From Chloroflexota bacterium (lineage in GTDB: Bacteria; Chloroflexota; Anaerolineae; Anaerolineales; DRMV01): 22,778 nt of DNA. The stretch lies in the NCBI GenBank assembly GCA_013153135.1, contig JAADFA010000045.1, forward strand, positions 1 to 22,778, read 5' to 3'. The position numbers and the translations under genes were made by a program. Below the pieces are notes generated by a model that did no database searches, was not told the origin of the DNA, and saw nothing but the letters and a program-made list of their open reading frames with translations. Below are positions 6,804-14,428 of the stretch, piece by piece. Each line of letters opens with the position of its first letter. Position 1 is the stretch's first letter.

Positions 6804-7838
6804 CTAGATCGGATGCAAACCCGGGAATTCAAGCCCTAAGGTCTCCTCCCAGCCCAGCGCGAGGTTCAAACTTTGCAGCGCGGACCCCGCCGCGCCTTTC
6901 ATTAGATTGTCAATGGCAGCCATCGCAACCAAATGCCCTGAATCCTCATCCAGGGCAAATCCGACGTCCGCGTAGTTGGAGCCTGCCAGAATCTTCGGAT
7001 CAGGCACGCGATAAATGCCACGACGCTCTTTAACCAACCGCAAGAAGGGGTTTTCGTTCACAGCCTGGCGGTACGCACGCCACAAGTCCTTTTCAGTGAC
7101 ACCGGGTTTCGTCCAGGCATGGACGGTGGCCATGGCGCCGCGTACCATGTCCACCGAAGTCATGGTGAGATGTACGTCCGTGAGTCCCAGCTCTTGCATC
7201 ACTTCCGCGGTATGTCGGTGCCCATAGGGCGCGTAGGTGCGGACCACGTTCGCGCGCTCAGGATGATGCGAACCAGGGTTTGGCGTTGCACCGCCCTCCG
7301 AAGAACCGACTTTGATCTCCGCGATCACCGGCCGTTGAGTATCCACCAAGCCCGCGCGCAGTGCAGGCCACAGGGCCAAGATGGTCGCGGTCGCGTTGCA
7401 GCCGACGCCGCTGATAAAGCGAGCCCCACGCAGTTCTTCACGATGCAATTCGGGCAAGCCATAGACGAATTTGCTCAACCACGACGGCGCCGCGTGAGGT
7501 TTGCCATACCAACGTTCATAAGCGGCTGGGTCTCGCAGACGGAAATCAGCGGACAGGTCCACGATGTGCATGGCCATATCGGCCCAGCGTTCAATGTGTT
7601 TTTGCGCTTCACCATGGGGTAGGGCCACAAAGAGAACATCCACCGGTTCAAGGGCCTCAGGCGCTACAAATTTAAGTCGGGTGCGCTTTCGTAAGTTGGG
7701 ATGGATCTGGTACACGTACTGCCCGACGTAGCGCCGCGAAGTTACCTGGTGCACGGTTAGGCGCGGGTGGTCGAGCACCAAACGAAGCAACTCACCGCCC
7801 GTATAGCCGGACGCGCCAATAATACTCACGCGGACCAT
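6804..7838 (-). CDS. argC: N-acetyl-gamma-glutamyl-phosphate reductase family, LysY-like
   Basis: A 344-residue NADPH-dependent acyl-phosphate reductase. Classical ArgC reduces N-acetylglutamyl phosphate in arginine synthesis; the LysY branch reduces the equivalent intermediate carried on the protein LysW, for lysine and in some organisms arginine. Seen: GASGYTGGELLRL (Rossmann start), catalytic Cys147 in SGVGCNATA, and His209 in YGHRHTAEV. The cysteine motif GVGCNATAT, the early TSRRYVG and HPNLRKRTRLKF segments, SHHPERA, and the ending ETLGLEFPGLHP look like Thermus LysY as I remember it, rather than the PGCYPT-type ArgC. GGAGGAGG precedes the ATG. A TACAAT element lies 41 bases upstream. 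argC is the safe symbol; lysY-type use is inferred. Confidence 0.88.
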   Translation of the reverse strand: MVRVSIIGASGYTGGELLRLVLDHPRLTVHQVTSRRYVGQYVYQIHPNLRKRTRLKFVAPEALEPVDVLFVALPHGEAQKHIERWADMAMHIVDLSADFRLRDPAAYERWYGKPHAAPSWLSKFVYGLPELHREELRGARFISGVGCNATATILALWPALRAGLVDTQRPVIAEIKVGSSEGGATPNPGSHHPERANVVRTYAPYGHRHTAEVMQELGLTDVHLTMTSVDMVRGAMATVHAWTKPGVTEKDLWRAYRQAVNENPFLRLVKERRGIYRVPDPKILAGSNYADVGFALDEDSGHLVAMAAIDNLMKGAAGSALQSLNLALGWEETLGLEFPGLHPI

Positions 7839-7879
7839 GGGAGCCTCCTCCGCGCCTCAAAGGCGTGATGTTGGGCATG

Positions 7880-7885
7880 ATTGTA
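7880..7885 (-). promoter_or_regulatory. Possible -10 element (TACAAT) of argC
   Basis: The minus strand reads GGTACAATC in the 73-base gap between the LOG gene and argC, 41 bases before the argC ATG. No clear -35 box is present. It suggests that argC can be transcribed on its own as well as from the LOG gene upstream. Confidence 0.35.
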
Positions 7886-7911
7886 CCGCGAGCCGACGTG
7901 CACGGTTGGGC

Positions 7912-8490
7912 CTATGCACCCCATTTGGGTACGCGTGGGTGCTCAAAGGTCATCAAGGCATCAAGCAGAGATTCGGGAGTTTCCGCGACCAAGAGCAGAT
8001 CGCGATGCCGTTGGTACAAAAAGCCATCTTGGGTTGCGCGGTCGAGAAACGCGAGGAGCGCGTCGTAAAAGCCGCGCCAATTCAATAACCCAACGGGTTT
8101 GTGATGCAACCCGATTTGCGCCCACGTGAGGGCTTCAAAGAGTTCCTCGAGCGTGCCTAAACCGCCGGGCAGCGCGACGAAGGCATCCGCGAGTTCAGCC
8201 ATACGCGCTTTGCGCGTGTGCATATCGGGCACGACTTCGAGCCGGGTGAGGCCTGTGTGCGCGAGCTGGGGCGTGTAAAAATGCTCGGGGATCACGCCGA
8301 TAACCTCGCCCCCGGCTTCGAGCGCGGCATCGGCCACCGCACCCATTAATCCGGTGCTGCCACCCCCATACACCAAACGCCAACCGCGCGACGCAATGGC
8401 ACGACCCATCCAACGCGCGGCGTCGAAATAAGTTGCAGGCACATGATCGGACGAGCCACTGTACACACAAACACTGCGGATGTCCGCCAT
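7912..8490 (-). CDS. LOG family protein (TIGR00730-type nucleotide phosphoribohydrolase)
   Basis: A 192-residue Rossmann-fold protein of the LOG/YvdD family. Members cleave the N-glycosidic bond of nucleoside 5'-monophosphates; plant LOG activates cytokinins, and bacterial members release adenine or cytokinin-like bases. Seen: CVYSGSS at the N-terminus, GGGSTGLMG at 42-50, the conserved HTRKARM with Arg96, and the signature PGGLGTLEE at 108-116. Two ATGs lie in tandem (8493 and 8490); the second gives better spacing to GGAGGG. The gene is divergent from yraN over 61 bases. The presence of miaA, which makes isopentenyl-adenosine in tRNA, two genes away on the other strand is interesting but does not prove cytokinin metabolism. 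True substrate is unknown. Confidence 0.9.
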   Translation of the reverse strand: MADIRSVCVYSGSSDHVPATYFDAARWMGRAIASRGWRLVYGGGSTGLMGAVADAALEAGGEVIGVIPEHFYTPQLAHTGLTRLEVVPDMHTRKARMAELADAFVALPGGLGTLEELFEALTWAQIGLHHKPVGLLNWRGFYDALLAFLDRATQDGFLYQRHRDLLLVAETPESLLDALMTFEHPRVPKWGA

Positions 8491-8519
8491 CATGTCCCTC
8501 CGAAACAGCGTTGGGCCTT

Positions 8520-8525
8520 ATTGTA
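8520..8525 (-). promoter_or_regulatory. Possible -10 element (TACAAT) of the LOG-family gene
   Basis: The minus strand reads AGTACAATAAGG 29 bases before the chosen start. A TTCATT box 17 bases further upstream matches the -35 consensus at only three positions. It sits back to back with the yraN -10 in the 61-base divergent gap. Confidence 0.35.
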
Positions 8526-8539
8526 CTTCAGCTGGACGG

Positions 8540-8545
8540 TATAAT
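8540..8545 (+). promoter_or_regulatory. Consensus -10 box (TATAAT) directly before yraN
   Basis: A perfect TATAAT, within GGTATAATG, ends only 6 bases before the yraN ATG. A transcript from it would start at or within a base or two of the start codon. No ribosome binding site lies before the ATG, which agrees with a leaderless message. No good -35 box is seen. Confidence 0.5.
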
Positions 8546-8551
8546 GAACCT

Positions 8552-8944
8552 ATGCCGAGCCACACGCAACAAATCGGCCGTCAAGGCGAACAATGGGCCG
8601 CGCACTATTTGCAGGCGCGTGGATATCGTGTTCTCGCGCGCAATGTGTATACGCCGTACGGCGAGATCGACCTCATCGTACACGGGCCTGAGGAGTTGGT
8701 TTTTATCGAGGTCAAGGCGCGGCGTAGTTCACGTGGCACGCCACCGGAGGCGCGCGTCGACGTACGCAAGCGACGTCGGCTCTGGGCCGCGATCCAACAT
8801 TGGCTTGCGGAACGCTACCCTGAGGGTGACGAGCCTCCTTGGCGCGTAGATGTGATCGCGGTGGAATGGCACGCGGCGCGCCCGGAACCTCTGGCCCGGA
8901 TTTACCATTGGGAAGATATCCCGTTGGATGGCGATGACGAATAA
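8552..8944 (+). CDS. yraN: YraN/UPF0102 family endonuclease-like protein
   Basis: A 130-residue small protein of the UPF0102 family, which has a PD-(D/E)xK (restriction-endonuclease-like) fold related to Holliday junction resolvases; its cellular role is not settled. Seen: QIGRQGEQWAAHYLQARGYRVLARN, then the active-site core YGEIDLI (Glu38, Asp40) and FIEVKAR (Glu53, Lys55), all intact, followed by a basic KRRRLW stretch. The start at 8552 matches the family N-terminus; upstream in-frame ATGs lie before the promoter. It overlaps miaA by 11 or 17 bases. In many bacteria yraN is found with rnhB and comM, both of which are in this window but several kilobases away. Confidence 0.9.
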   Translation: MPSHTQQIGRQGEQWAAHYLQARGYRVLARNVYTPYGEIDLIVHGPEELVFIEVKARRSSRGTPPEARVDVRKRRRLWAAIQHWLAERYPEGDEPPWRVDVIAVEWHAARPEPLARIYHWEDIPLDGDDE

Positions 8945-9896
8945 ACGCCCTTTGATCGTCCTGGTTGGCCCGACCGCGGTCGGCAAAACCGCGCTCTCGT
9001 TGGACCTCGCGCAGGCCATCCAGGGCGAGGTCGTGTCTGCGGATTCACGGCTACTTTATCGCGGGATGGACATCGGCACGGCCAAACCCACGCGCGAGGA
9101 GCGTGCGCGCGTGCCGCACCATCTCATTGATGTCGCGAATCCGGATGAGGTATGGTCCCTGGCTCAATATCAAGACGCGGCCTTCGCGGCCATCGACGCG
9201 ATCCACGCGCGCGAGCGGGTGCCTCTCCTGGTTGGAGGTACAGGTCAATACGTATGGGCCGTGGTTGAAAACTGGCGCATTCCGCGCGTGCCCCCACAAC
9301 CCCACCTGCGCGCGGTGCTCGAAGCCTGGGGCCAACAGATCGGGCCAGAAGCGCTTCACCAACGCCTCGCGCATATTGACCCTGAGGCCGCTGCCCGCAT
9401 TCAGCCACGAAACCTGCGGCGCATCGTGCGCGCGCTCGAGGTTATTTTTGTTAGCGGTCGCAAATTTTCCGAGCAACAGGGCAAGGGGCCCTCGCGGTAT
9501 CGAACCCTGATTATTGGCCTGTGGCGCCCGCGCGCGGAGCTGCACCGCCGTGTCGCCCAGCGATTGCGCGCGATGCTCGCCCAAGGATGGCTCGATGAGG
9601 TACGCGCTTTGCTCCGCGCGGGATATGATCCCAGCTTGCCCGCGCTTTCTGGCATTGGCTATGCGGAAATCATCGGCTATTTGCAAGGTCGTTGGTCCCT
9701 CGAAGAGGCCTTGGCGCGCACCCAGCACCGCACCCACGTGTTCATCCGACGCCAAGCCAACTGGTTCCGTCGCAACGACCCGCGCATCCACTGGTTTCGC
9801 GCCCACCCGCGCGTGCTGGACGAAATTCTCCCTGTGGTGCGCGCCTTCCTCGCGGACCCCACAGCTGACGCGCTATCGGGCCACGCGGCCCGGTAG
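8934..9896 (+). CDS. miaA: MiaA, tRNA dimethylallyltransferase
   Basis: A 320-residue enzyme that transfers a dimethylallyl group from DMAPP to N6 of adenosine 37 in tRNAs reading UNN codons. Seen: P-loop GPTAVGKT at 12-19, SADSR..YRGMDIGTAKPT, HHLIDV, GGTGQYVWAV, the GIGYAEIIGYL segment and the RRQANWFRR tail. The DSxQ motif that normally follows SA reads DSRL here, since the codon is CTA instead of CAA or CAG. The first ATG of the frame at 8928 and a second at 8934 are two codons apart; the second fits the family better, and neither has a strong ribosome site, so coupling to yraN is likely. Identity is secure despite the odd residue. Confidence 0.94.
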   Translation: MTNKRPLIVLVGPTAVGKTALSLDLAQAIQGEVVSADSRLLYRGMDIGTAKPTREERARVPHHLIDVANPDEVWSLAQYQDAAFAAIDAIHARERVPLLVGGTGQYVWAVVENWRIPRVPPQPHLRAVLEAWGQQIGPEALHQRLAHIDPEAAARIQPRNLRRIVRALEVIFVSGRKFSEQQGKGPSRYRTLIIGLWRPRAELHRRVAQRLRAMLAQGWLDEVRALLRAGYDPSLPALSGIGYAEIIGYLQGRWSLEEALARTQHRTHVFIRRQANWFRRNDPRIHWFRAHPRVLDEILPVVRAFLADPTADALSGHAAR

Positions 9897-9908
9897 CCAA
9901 AACTGGGT

Positions 9909-9914
9909 TACAAT
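9909..9914 (+). promoter_or_regulatory. Possible -10 element (TACAAT) of the NERD-like gene
   Basis: The plus strand reads GTTACAATAC just after the miaA stop and 44 bases before the next start. No -35 box of quality is visible. It suggests that the NERD-like gene, the glycosyltransferase and rnhB form a separate transcription unit. Confidence 0.35.
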
Positions 9915-9958
9915 ACATTCAACAACCTTGTTCGGGCCTTGGGGGCCAGGAGGCAGGT

Positions 9959-10849
9959 ATGGCGGGTACGCCCTTCAGTATGCGCGAGTATAACCTCGCT
10001 CCCTTTGTGGACCGGGAAAGCAAAAAAGAGGACTTTCTCGGCAAGGTGCGCGCGCTCTTGCGCTACGGTTGGTCCTGGTATCAGGAGTACAAAGCTCAAG
10101 AAGCCTTCCTGGACCTCCTACGCCCACTCCTCAATCGGCAGTTTATCGCGATTCGCAATTACGTTTGGCCCGAGCTGGATTATCCCTTTCCTATTATTTT
10201 GATAGGCCCGCCAGGGGTATATTTGCTTTATGTCACACCCATGAGCGGCGAGTTCCGCATCCGTGGAGAGAACCTCTATCGCCTCGGCGGGGGCAAGCGT
10301 AGCGTTGATCGCCGACCTATCCAGCCGAATTTGGTACAACGTACCCACCTCATGGGCGAAGCGTTGCGACGTTTCATCGCCCAGCGCTTAGGCCTCGATA
10401 TCCCTGTGCACAAACGGTTGGTCTTCATTCGGCCCGATGTATACGTCGACGCCATGGATTCTCCTGTCCAACCGCTGCTTGCGGACGGCATCCGGCGATT
10501 TGCGGAACAGTTGCTCAAAGCGCCACCCAAGCTTAACCGTCTCCAGATTCGTGAGCTTGCGAATCTCTTCTTGGAAGAAGTCAAGGAGCGCGAAGAACCC
10601 GCCCAAGGTCAGCAGACGCGCGCACAAATTCTCGCAGACGTACGTGCCGGGTTGAAAGGCGCTGCAGGGACCCGAGCTCGACAAGCGCAACGCGCTCAAG
10701 CGATGCGCGCGGGTCAGCAAACACGACGCCGGTCAGACCTCATCCTCGGCCTGACGCTTCAGCAGTGGCTGATCGTGGGCGCCCTCCTCTTCCTCAACAT
10801 CGTTGTGCTCATCGTCGGCCTGGTGCTCATTGCCCGGCTGGGAGGTTAA
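9959..10849 (+). CDS. Tail-anchored protein with a degenerate NERD-like domain
   Basis: A 296-residue protein of unknown function. Residues about 60-165 resemble a NERD (nuclease-related) domain: PIILIGPPGVYLLYVTPMSGEFRI parallels the usual strand pair around GPxGVFVIETKxxxGxI, and QPNLVQRTHLMGEALRRFI and KRLVFIRPD match the later helix and strand. The Asp before the first strand and the ExK pair are absent (Y-V-T stands where E-T-K is usual), so nuclease activity is unlikely. Residues 218-258 are Gln/Arg/Ala-rich and basic, probably helical. A single membrane helix (268-292) at the extreme C-terminus would anchor it with the domain in the cytoplasm. AGGAGG precedes the ATG. The next gene starts 3 bases after its stop. 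NERD is my reading by eye. Confidence 0.6.
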   Translation: MAGTPFSMREYNLAPFVDRESKKEDFLGKVRALLRYGWSWYQEYKAQEAFLDLLRPLLNRQFIAIRNYVWPELDYPFPIILIGPPGVYLLYVTPMSGEFRIRGENLYRLGGGKRSVDRRPIQPNLVQRTHLMGEALRRFIAQRLGLDIPVHKRLVFIRPDVYVDAMDSPVQPLLADGIRRFAEQLLKAPPKLNRLQIRELANLFLEEVKEREEPAQGQQTRAQILADVRAGLKGAAGTRARQAQRAQAMRAGQQTRRRSDLILGLTLQQWLIVGALLFLNIVVLIVGLVLIARLGG

Positions 10850-10852
10850 ACA

Positions 10853-11608
10853 ATGGCCGAGGAGCCGTTTCTCTCCGTTATCATCCCAGCCCACAATGAG
10901 GAGCGGCGCTTACCTCACACGCTAACCCAAACCCTGGCCTTCCTCAATACCCAACCGTATACGTGGGAACTCATCCTGGTCGAAAACGGAAGCACAGACC
11001 GCACCTGGGCTATCATCCAAGATGCGGTTCAAGCCTATCCTGGTCGTGTGCGCGGGCTGCGCAGCCACCAGCGAGGTAAAGGCCTCGCGGTGCGTATGGG
11101 GATGTTGGCCGCACGGGGGCGCTATCGCTTTATGGCCGACGCGGACCTGTCCATGCCCATCCATGAGCTCAACCGCTTTTTGCCCCCGCAGCTTACGGAT
11201 TTCGACATCGCTATCGCGTCGCGTGAGGCCCCGGGCGCCATTCGCTACGATGAACCCTGGTATCGCCACCTCATCGGCCGCGCGTTCAACACCCTGGTAC
11301 GCATGTTGGCGCTGCCTGGCCTGCAAGATACCCAGTGCGGGTTCAAGATGTTCCGCGGTTCGGTAGCAGACGACGTGTTTCGCTATCAGACGCTTACGGG
11401 CATGACCTTTGACGTGGAAGTGCTCTTCATCGCGCGACGGCGGGGATATCGGATCGTGGAGGTTCCCATTCCCTGGTATTTCAACCCCGATAGCCGGGTG
11501 CGTTTGGTTCAGGATTCCCTGATGATGGCCTGGGATTTGCTGCGCATCCGTTGGAACGCGTGGCGAGGGCGATACGACCCACCCGCGCTGCAGGAGGCAC
11601 GACCATGA
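10853..11608 (+). CDS. ALG5-like family 2 glycosyltransferase (polyprenyl/dolichyl-phosphate glucosyl type)
   Basis: A 251-residue GT-A fold enzyme that most resembles dolichyl-phosphate beta-glucosyltransferase (ALG5): IIPAHNEERRLP at 10-21, VENGSTDRT at 43-51, RGKGLAVRMGM, the metal-binding DADLSMP at 96-102, and the family mark QDTQCGFKMF at 158-167 with FDVEVLFIARRRGY. The family moves a sugar from a nucleotide donor to a lipid phosphate, giving a carrier for extracellular glycosylation. No C-terminal membrane domain is present. GGAGG in the end of the previous gene serves as ribosome site, and its stop overlaps the rnhB start (ATGA). The pairing with the tail-anchored protein may bring it to the membrane. 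Sugar and lipid are unknown. Confidence 0.87.
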   Translation: MAEEPFLSVIIPAHNEERRLPHTLTQTLAFLNTQPYTWELILVENGSTDRTWAIIQDAVQAYPGRVRGLRSHQRGKGLAVRMGMLAARGRYRFMADADLSMPIHELNRFLPPQLTDFDIAIASREAPGAIRYDEPWYRHLIGRAFNTLVRMLALPGLQDTQCGFKMFRGSVADDVFRYQTLTGMTFDVEVLFIARRRGYRIVEVPIPWYFNPDSRVRLVQDSLMMAWDLLRIRWNAWRGRYDPPALQEARP

Positions 11609-12243
11609 GCTGGAAACGTCCCACGTGGGTGCGCGAACAAGCCCTGTGGGCCCAAGGAATGCGTTGGGTCGCGGGCGTGGACGAAGCGGGCCGAGGCGCG
11701 TGGGCCGGACCTGTAACCGCCGCCGCGGTGGTCTTTCCTCCCGAGGCGATGCACGTCCCTGAGCTGGCATGCGTGCGCGATTCCAAACAGCTCACGCCCA
11801 CGCAGCGGCTCGCGTGCAGCCAGGTGATCAAACGTTGGGCCCGTGCGTGGGGCCTGGGTTGGGCCTCTCCGCGTGAGATCGAAACAATAGGTATTGGCGC
11901 GGCAACGCGGCGAGCTATGCATCGCGCGCTCGCGGGGCTAAGCCTTCAGGTTGACGCCGTGCTCATCGATCATGTAACCTTGCCCGGCCCTTGGTATTGG
12001 GACGCGTTCCCACGGGGCGATCAGCTCGTGATCTCAATTGCGGCTGCGTCCATCTTGGCCAAGGTGAGCCGCGACGCGTATATGCGCGCGATGTCTGTTG
12101 CGTACCCGGGCTACGGATTTGAACAACACAAAGGCTACGGCACGCAACAGCATCGGGTCGCTTTGGCCCGTCAAGGGCCCTCCCCGCTGCACCGTCGCAC
12201 CTTTCGGCCAGTGATGGCCCGCCTCGCGTTGGGCCGGACGTGA
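11605..12243 (+). CDS. rnhB: Ribonuclease HII
   Basis: A 212-residue enzyme that cuts the RNA strand of RNA-DNA hybrids and starts removal of single ribonucleotides from DNA. Seen: GVDEAGRGAWAGPV with Asp26 and Glu27 of the DEDD site, RDSKQL around 58-63, the third acidic residue in VLIDHV, IAAASILAKVSRD, and the FEQHKGYGT substrate-contact region. The ATG at 11605 overlaps the previous stop by four bases and has GGAGG 7-8 bases upstream; a longer reading from 11551 would run inside the transferase gene. It ends two bases from the guaA stop on the other strand, with no terminator between them. Identity is secure. Confidence 0.95.
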   Translation: MSWKRPTWVREQALWAQGMRWVAGVDEAGRGAWAGPVTAAAVVFPPEAMHVPELACVRDSKQLTPTQRLACSQVIKRWARAWGLGWASPREIETIGIGAATRRAMHRALAGLSLQVDAVLIDHVTLPGPWYWDAFPRGDQLVISIAAASILAKVSRDAYMRAMSVAYPGYGFEQHKGYGTQQHRVALARQGPSPLHRRTFRPVMARLALGRT

Positions 12244-12245
12244 AG

Positions 12246-13808
12246 CTATTCCCACTCGATGGTGCCGGGCGGTTTCGAGGTGATGTCGTACACGACGCGA
12301 TTGACACCGGATACTTCGTTGATGATGCGGTTCGCGACCCGGGCCAAGAGATCATGGGGCAGTCGTGCCCAATCCGCGGTCATGAAGTCGTCCGTCACCA
12401 CCGCGCGCAGCGCGACCACTTCGTGATAAGTGCGTTGATCACCCATGACCCCTACTGACCGTACGGGGAGTAGCACTGCGAAGGCTTGCGCGACCTTGGG
12501 GGTAGCCTGCCCTGGCCGTGGTTTGCCCAGGTATCCTGCCTCCCAGAGCGCATCCCGAAAGATGGCATCGGCCCGACGCAGGGTCTCCAGGCGTTCGCGT
12601 GTGATGGGGCCCAGGCAGCGCACCGCGAGGCCTGGGCCAGGGAAGGGCTGCTTCCAAACGAGTCGCTCGGGCAAGCCTAAGGCTTCGCCAATGCGCCGCA
12701 CTTCATCCTTGAACAGATAGCGCAAGGGTTCGACCAGGGTGAAGCGCATATCTTCGGGTAGGCCGCCCACATTGTGGTGGGTTTTGATCCGGGCTGCGTG
12801 CTTGCGTTCGGCCGCGCGCGATTCAATCACATCGGGGTAGATGGTACCTTGGACCAGAAAACGCGGCCTACCCAGGCGTTCTGCAGCCTCTTCAAAGGTA
12901 CGGATGAACAGCTCGCCAATGATGCGCCGCTTGGCTTCAGGATCCGTCACACCCTGCAGTGCTCGCAGAAAGCGTTCCGACGCGTCGACCACGGTGAGGT
13001 TGATGCCGAGTGCGTCCCGTAAGGTGCGTTCCACCTCTTCGCGTTCGCCCAGGCGTAAGAGCCCGGTATCGACGAAAACCGCGCGCAACTGGTCGCCCAC
13101 CGCGCGGTGCACCAGCGCGGTGGCTACGGTAGAATCTACGCCACCGCTAACCGCCGCGAGCACGGGCTCATTCCCCACTTGCGTTCGAACGCGCGCGACC
13201 ATATCCTCAATGATGTGTCGGGGCGACCATGTGGGCCGTGCGCCCGCGATGTCAACCGCGAAGCGCCGCAGCATTTCGGGCCCAACAGGGGTGTGCCGCA
13301 CTTCAGGATGGAACTGCACACCGTAGTAGTGCCGCGTGAGGTCACCCATCATGGCGATCGGGCTGTTCTCGGTCCGGCCGAGCACCTCGAAGCCTGGGGG
13401 CAGAACCTCGATTCGGTCGCCGTGAGACATCCACACGGGGTAACGGCCAAGCGGGAGTAGAGGGTTCATACGCACAACCTCTAAAGTTGCCAGGCCATAC
13501 TCCCGCTGGGCCGCAGGTGCGACGCGTCCGCCCAGCGCGTGCGCCAGAGCTTGCATGCCGTAGCAAATGCCCAAAATGGGTCGGCCGCTGGCGAATACGT
13601 AAGCCGGGATTTGCGGCGCGCCGTTGGCATATACCGAAGCCGGTCCGCCCGAAAGGATGAAGCCTTTAGGATTCAGTGCCATCACGGTGTCAGGATCCGC
13701 ATCCCAGGGGATAAGCTCGCTATAAACGCCCTGCTCGCGCACGCGTCGAGCGATGAGCTGCGCGTATTGCCCGCCAAAATCGAGCACCACGATGGTATCG
13801 TGCGCCAT
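12246..13808 (-). CDS. guaA: GMP synthase (glutamine-hydrolysing)
   Basis: A 520-residue cytoplasmic enzyme that aminates XMP to GMP using glutamine and ATP. The N-terminal amidotransferase domain has Cys82 in GICYGMQ and His167 and Glu169 in VQFHPEV. The ATP pyrophosphatase domain starts with the SGGVDST loop at 221-227, and the dimerisation domain ends in the usual SKPPGTIEWE. No segment is missing and the length is typical. Start: ATG at 13808 with AGGGGG a few bases upstream, 8 bases after xpt. The pair makes sense, since xanthine salvage to XMP by Xpt feeds directly into GuaA. Confidence 0.97.
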   Translation of the reverse strand: MAHDTIVVLDFGGQYAQLIARRVREQGVYSELIPWDADPDTVMALNPKGFILSGGPASVYANGAPQIPAYVFASGRPILGICYGMQALAHALGGRVAPAAQREYGLATLEVVRMNPLLPLGRYPVWMSHGDRIEVLPPGFEVLGRTENSPIAMMGDLTRHYYGVQFHPEVRHTPVGPEMLRRFAVDIAGARPTWSPRHIIEDMVARVRTQVGNEPVLAAVSGGVDSTVATALVHRAVGDQLRAVFVDTGLLRLGEREEVERTLRDALGINLTVVDASERFLRALQGVTDPEAKRRIIGELFIRTFEEAAERLGRPRFLVQGTIYPDVIESRAAERKHAARIKTHHNVGGLPEDMRFTLVEPLRYLFKDEVRRIGEALGLPERLVWKQPFPGPGLAVRCLGPITRERLETLRRADAIFRDALWEAGYLGKPRPGQATPKVAQAFAVLLPVRSVGVMGDQRTYHEVVALRAVVTDDFMTADWARLPHDLLARVANRIINEVSGVNRVVYDITSKPPGTIEWE

Positions 13809-13816
13809 ATCGCCCC

Positions 13817-14392
13817 CTAGTCTACGAAGATGATGCGGTCGCCCTCGAACCGCGCGATGCGCGCGAGGGCCTCAATGGGCACGCCCAACTCTGCTTGCAA
13901 GCGTTCACGCCCGCGTTCGAACACTTTTTCAATGAGCGCGCCCACGCCCACCACCTGCGCGCCCGCGGTTCTGGCCAACCGCGCAAGGCCCAAGATGGTC
14001 GCGCCGCTAGCCAGAAAATCGTCCACAATGAGGATGCGGTCTCCTGGTCCGACGTACTCGGGCGAGAGCATGAGCTCTACAATTCGGCCTTTAGTTGGCG
14101 AGGGCGTGTAGGTGAGATAGACCTCCTCGGGCATGGTAATGGGCTTGTGCTTGCGCGCGAACACTAAAGGCACGCCTAGGTGATAGGCTGTTGCAAAGGC
14201 CGGTGCGATGCCTGAAATTTCCGCAGTGAGCACCTTATTCGGCGCTACAGGCCGAAAGCGCCGCGCCAGTTCTTGCCCACAGGTCATCATGAGCGCGGGA
14301 TCGACCTGATGGTTGAGGAAGCTGTCCACCTTCAGGATGCCATTGCCTAAATGTTTGCCTTCCGCGAGGATGCGCTGCTTGAGAGCCTCCAT
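13817..14392 (-). CDS. xpt: Xanthine phosphoribosyltransferase
   Basis: A 191-residue type I phosphoribosyltransferase that converts xanthine and PRPP to XMP. It matches the Bacillus Xpt family: MEALKQRIL start, LKVDSFLNHQVDP, EISGIAPAFATAY, the KHKP segment, and the PRPP loop ILIVDDFLASGAT at 120-132. GGGGGAGGT lies before the ATG. It is 36 bases after the WecG-type gene and 8 before guaA, so the two purine genes are co-translated from one message. In Bacillus this gene is under a purine riboswitch; the leader here is too short for one. An adenine-type enzyme is the alternative, but the sequence favours xanthine. Confidence 0.93.
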   Translation of the reverse strand: MEALKQRILAEGKHLGNGILKVDSFLNHQVDPALMMTCGQELARRFRPVAPNKVLTAEISGIAPAFATAYHLGVPLVFARKHKPITMPEEVYLTYTPSPTKGRIVELMLSPEYVGPGDRILIVDDFLASGATILGLARLARTAGAQVVGVGALIEKVFERGRERLQAELGVPIEALARIARFEGDRIIFVD

Positions 14393-14428
14393 TTGGATAC
14401 CTCCCCCTGAAAATGAGCCCTGGCTGGG

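Noticed and set aside
10922..11770. 282-residue minus-strand frame opposite the ALG5-like transferase and rnhB
   Set aside because: Covers two well-supported genes on the plus strand and has low-complexity, Arg/Pro-rich shadow composition.
14393..14428. Purine riboswitch ahead of xpt
   Set aside because: Only 36 bases separate xpt from the preceding gene, too few for the aptamer.
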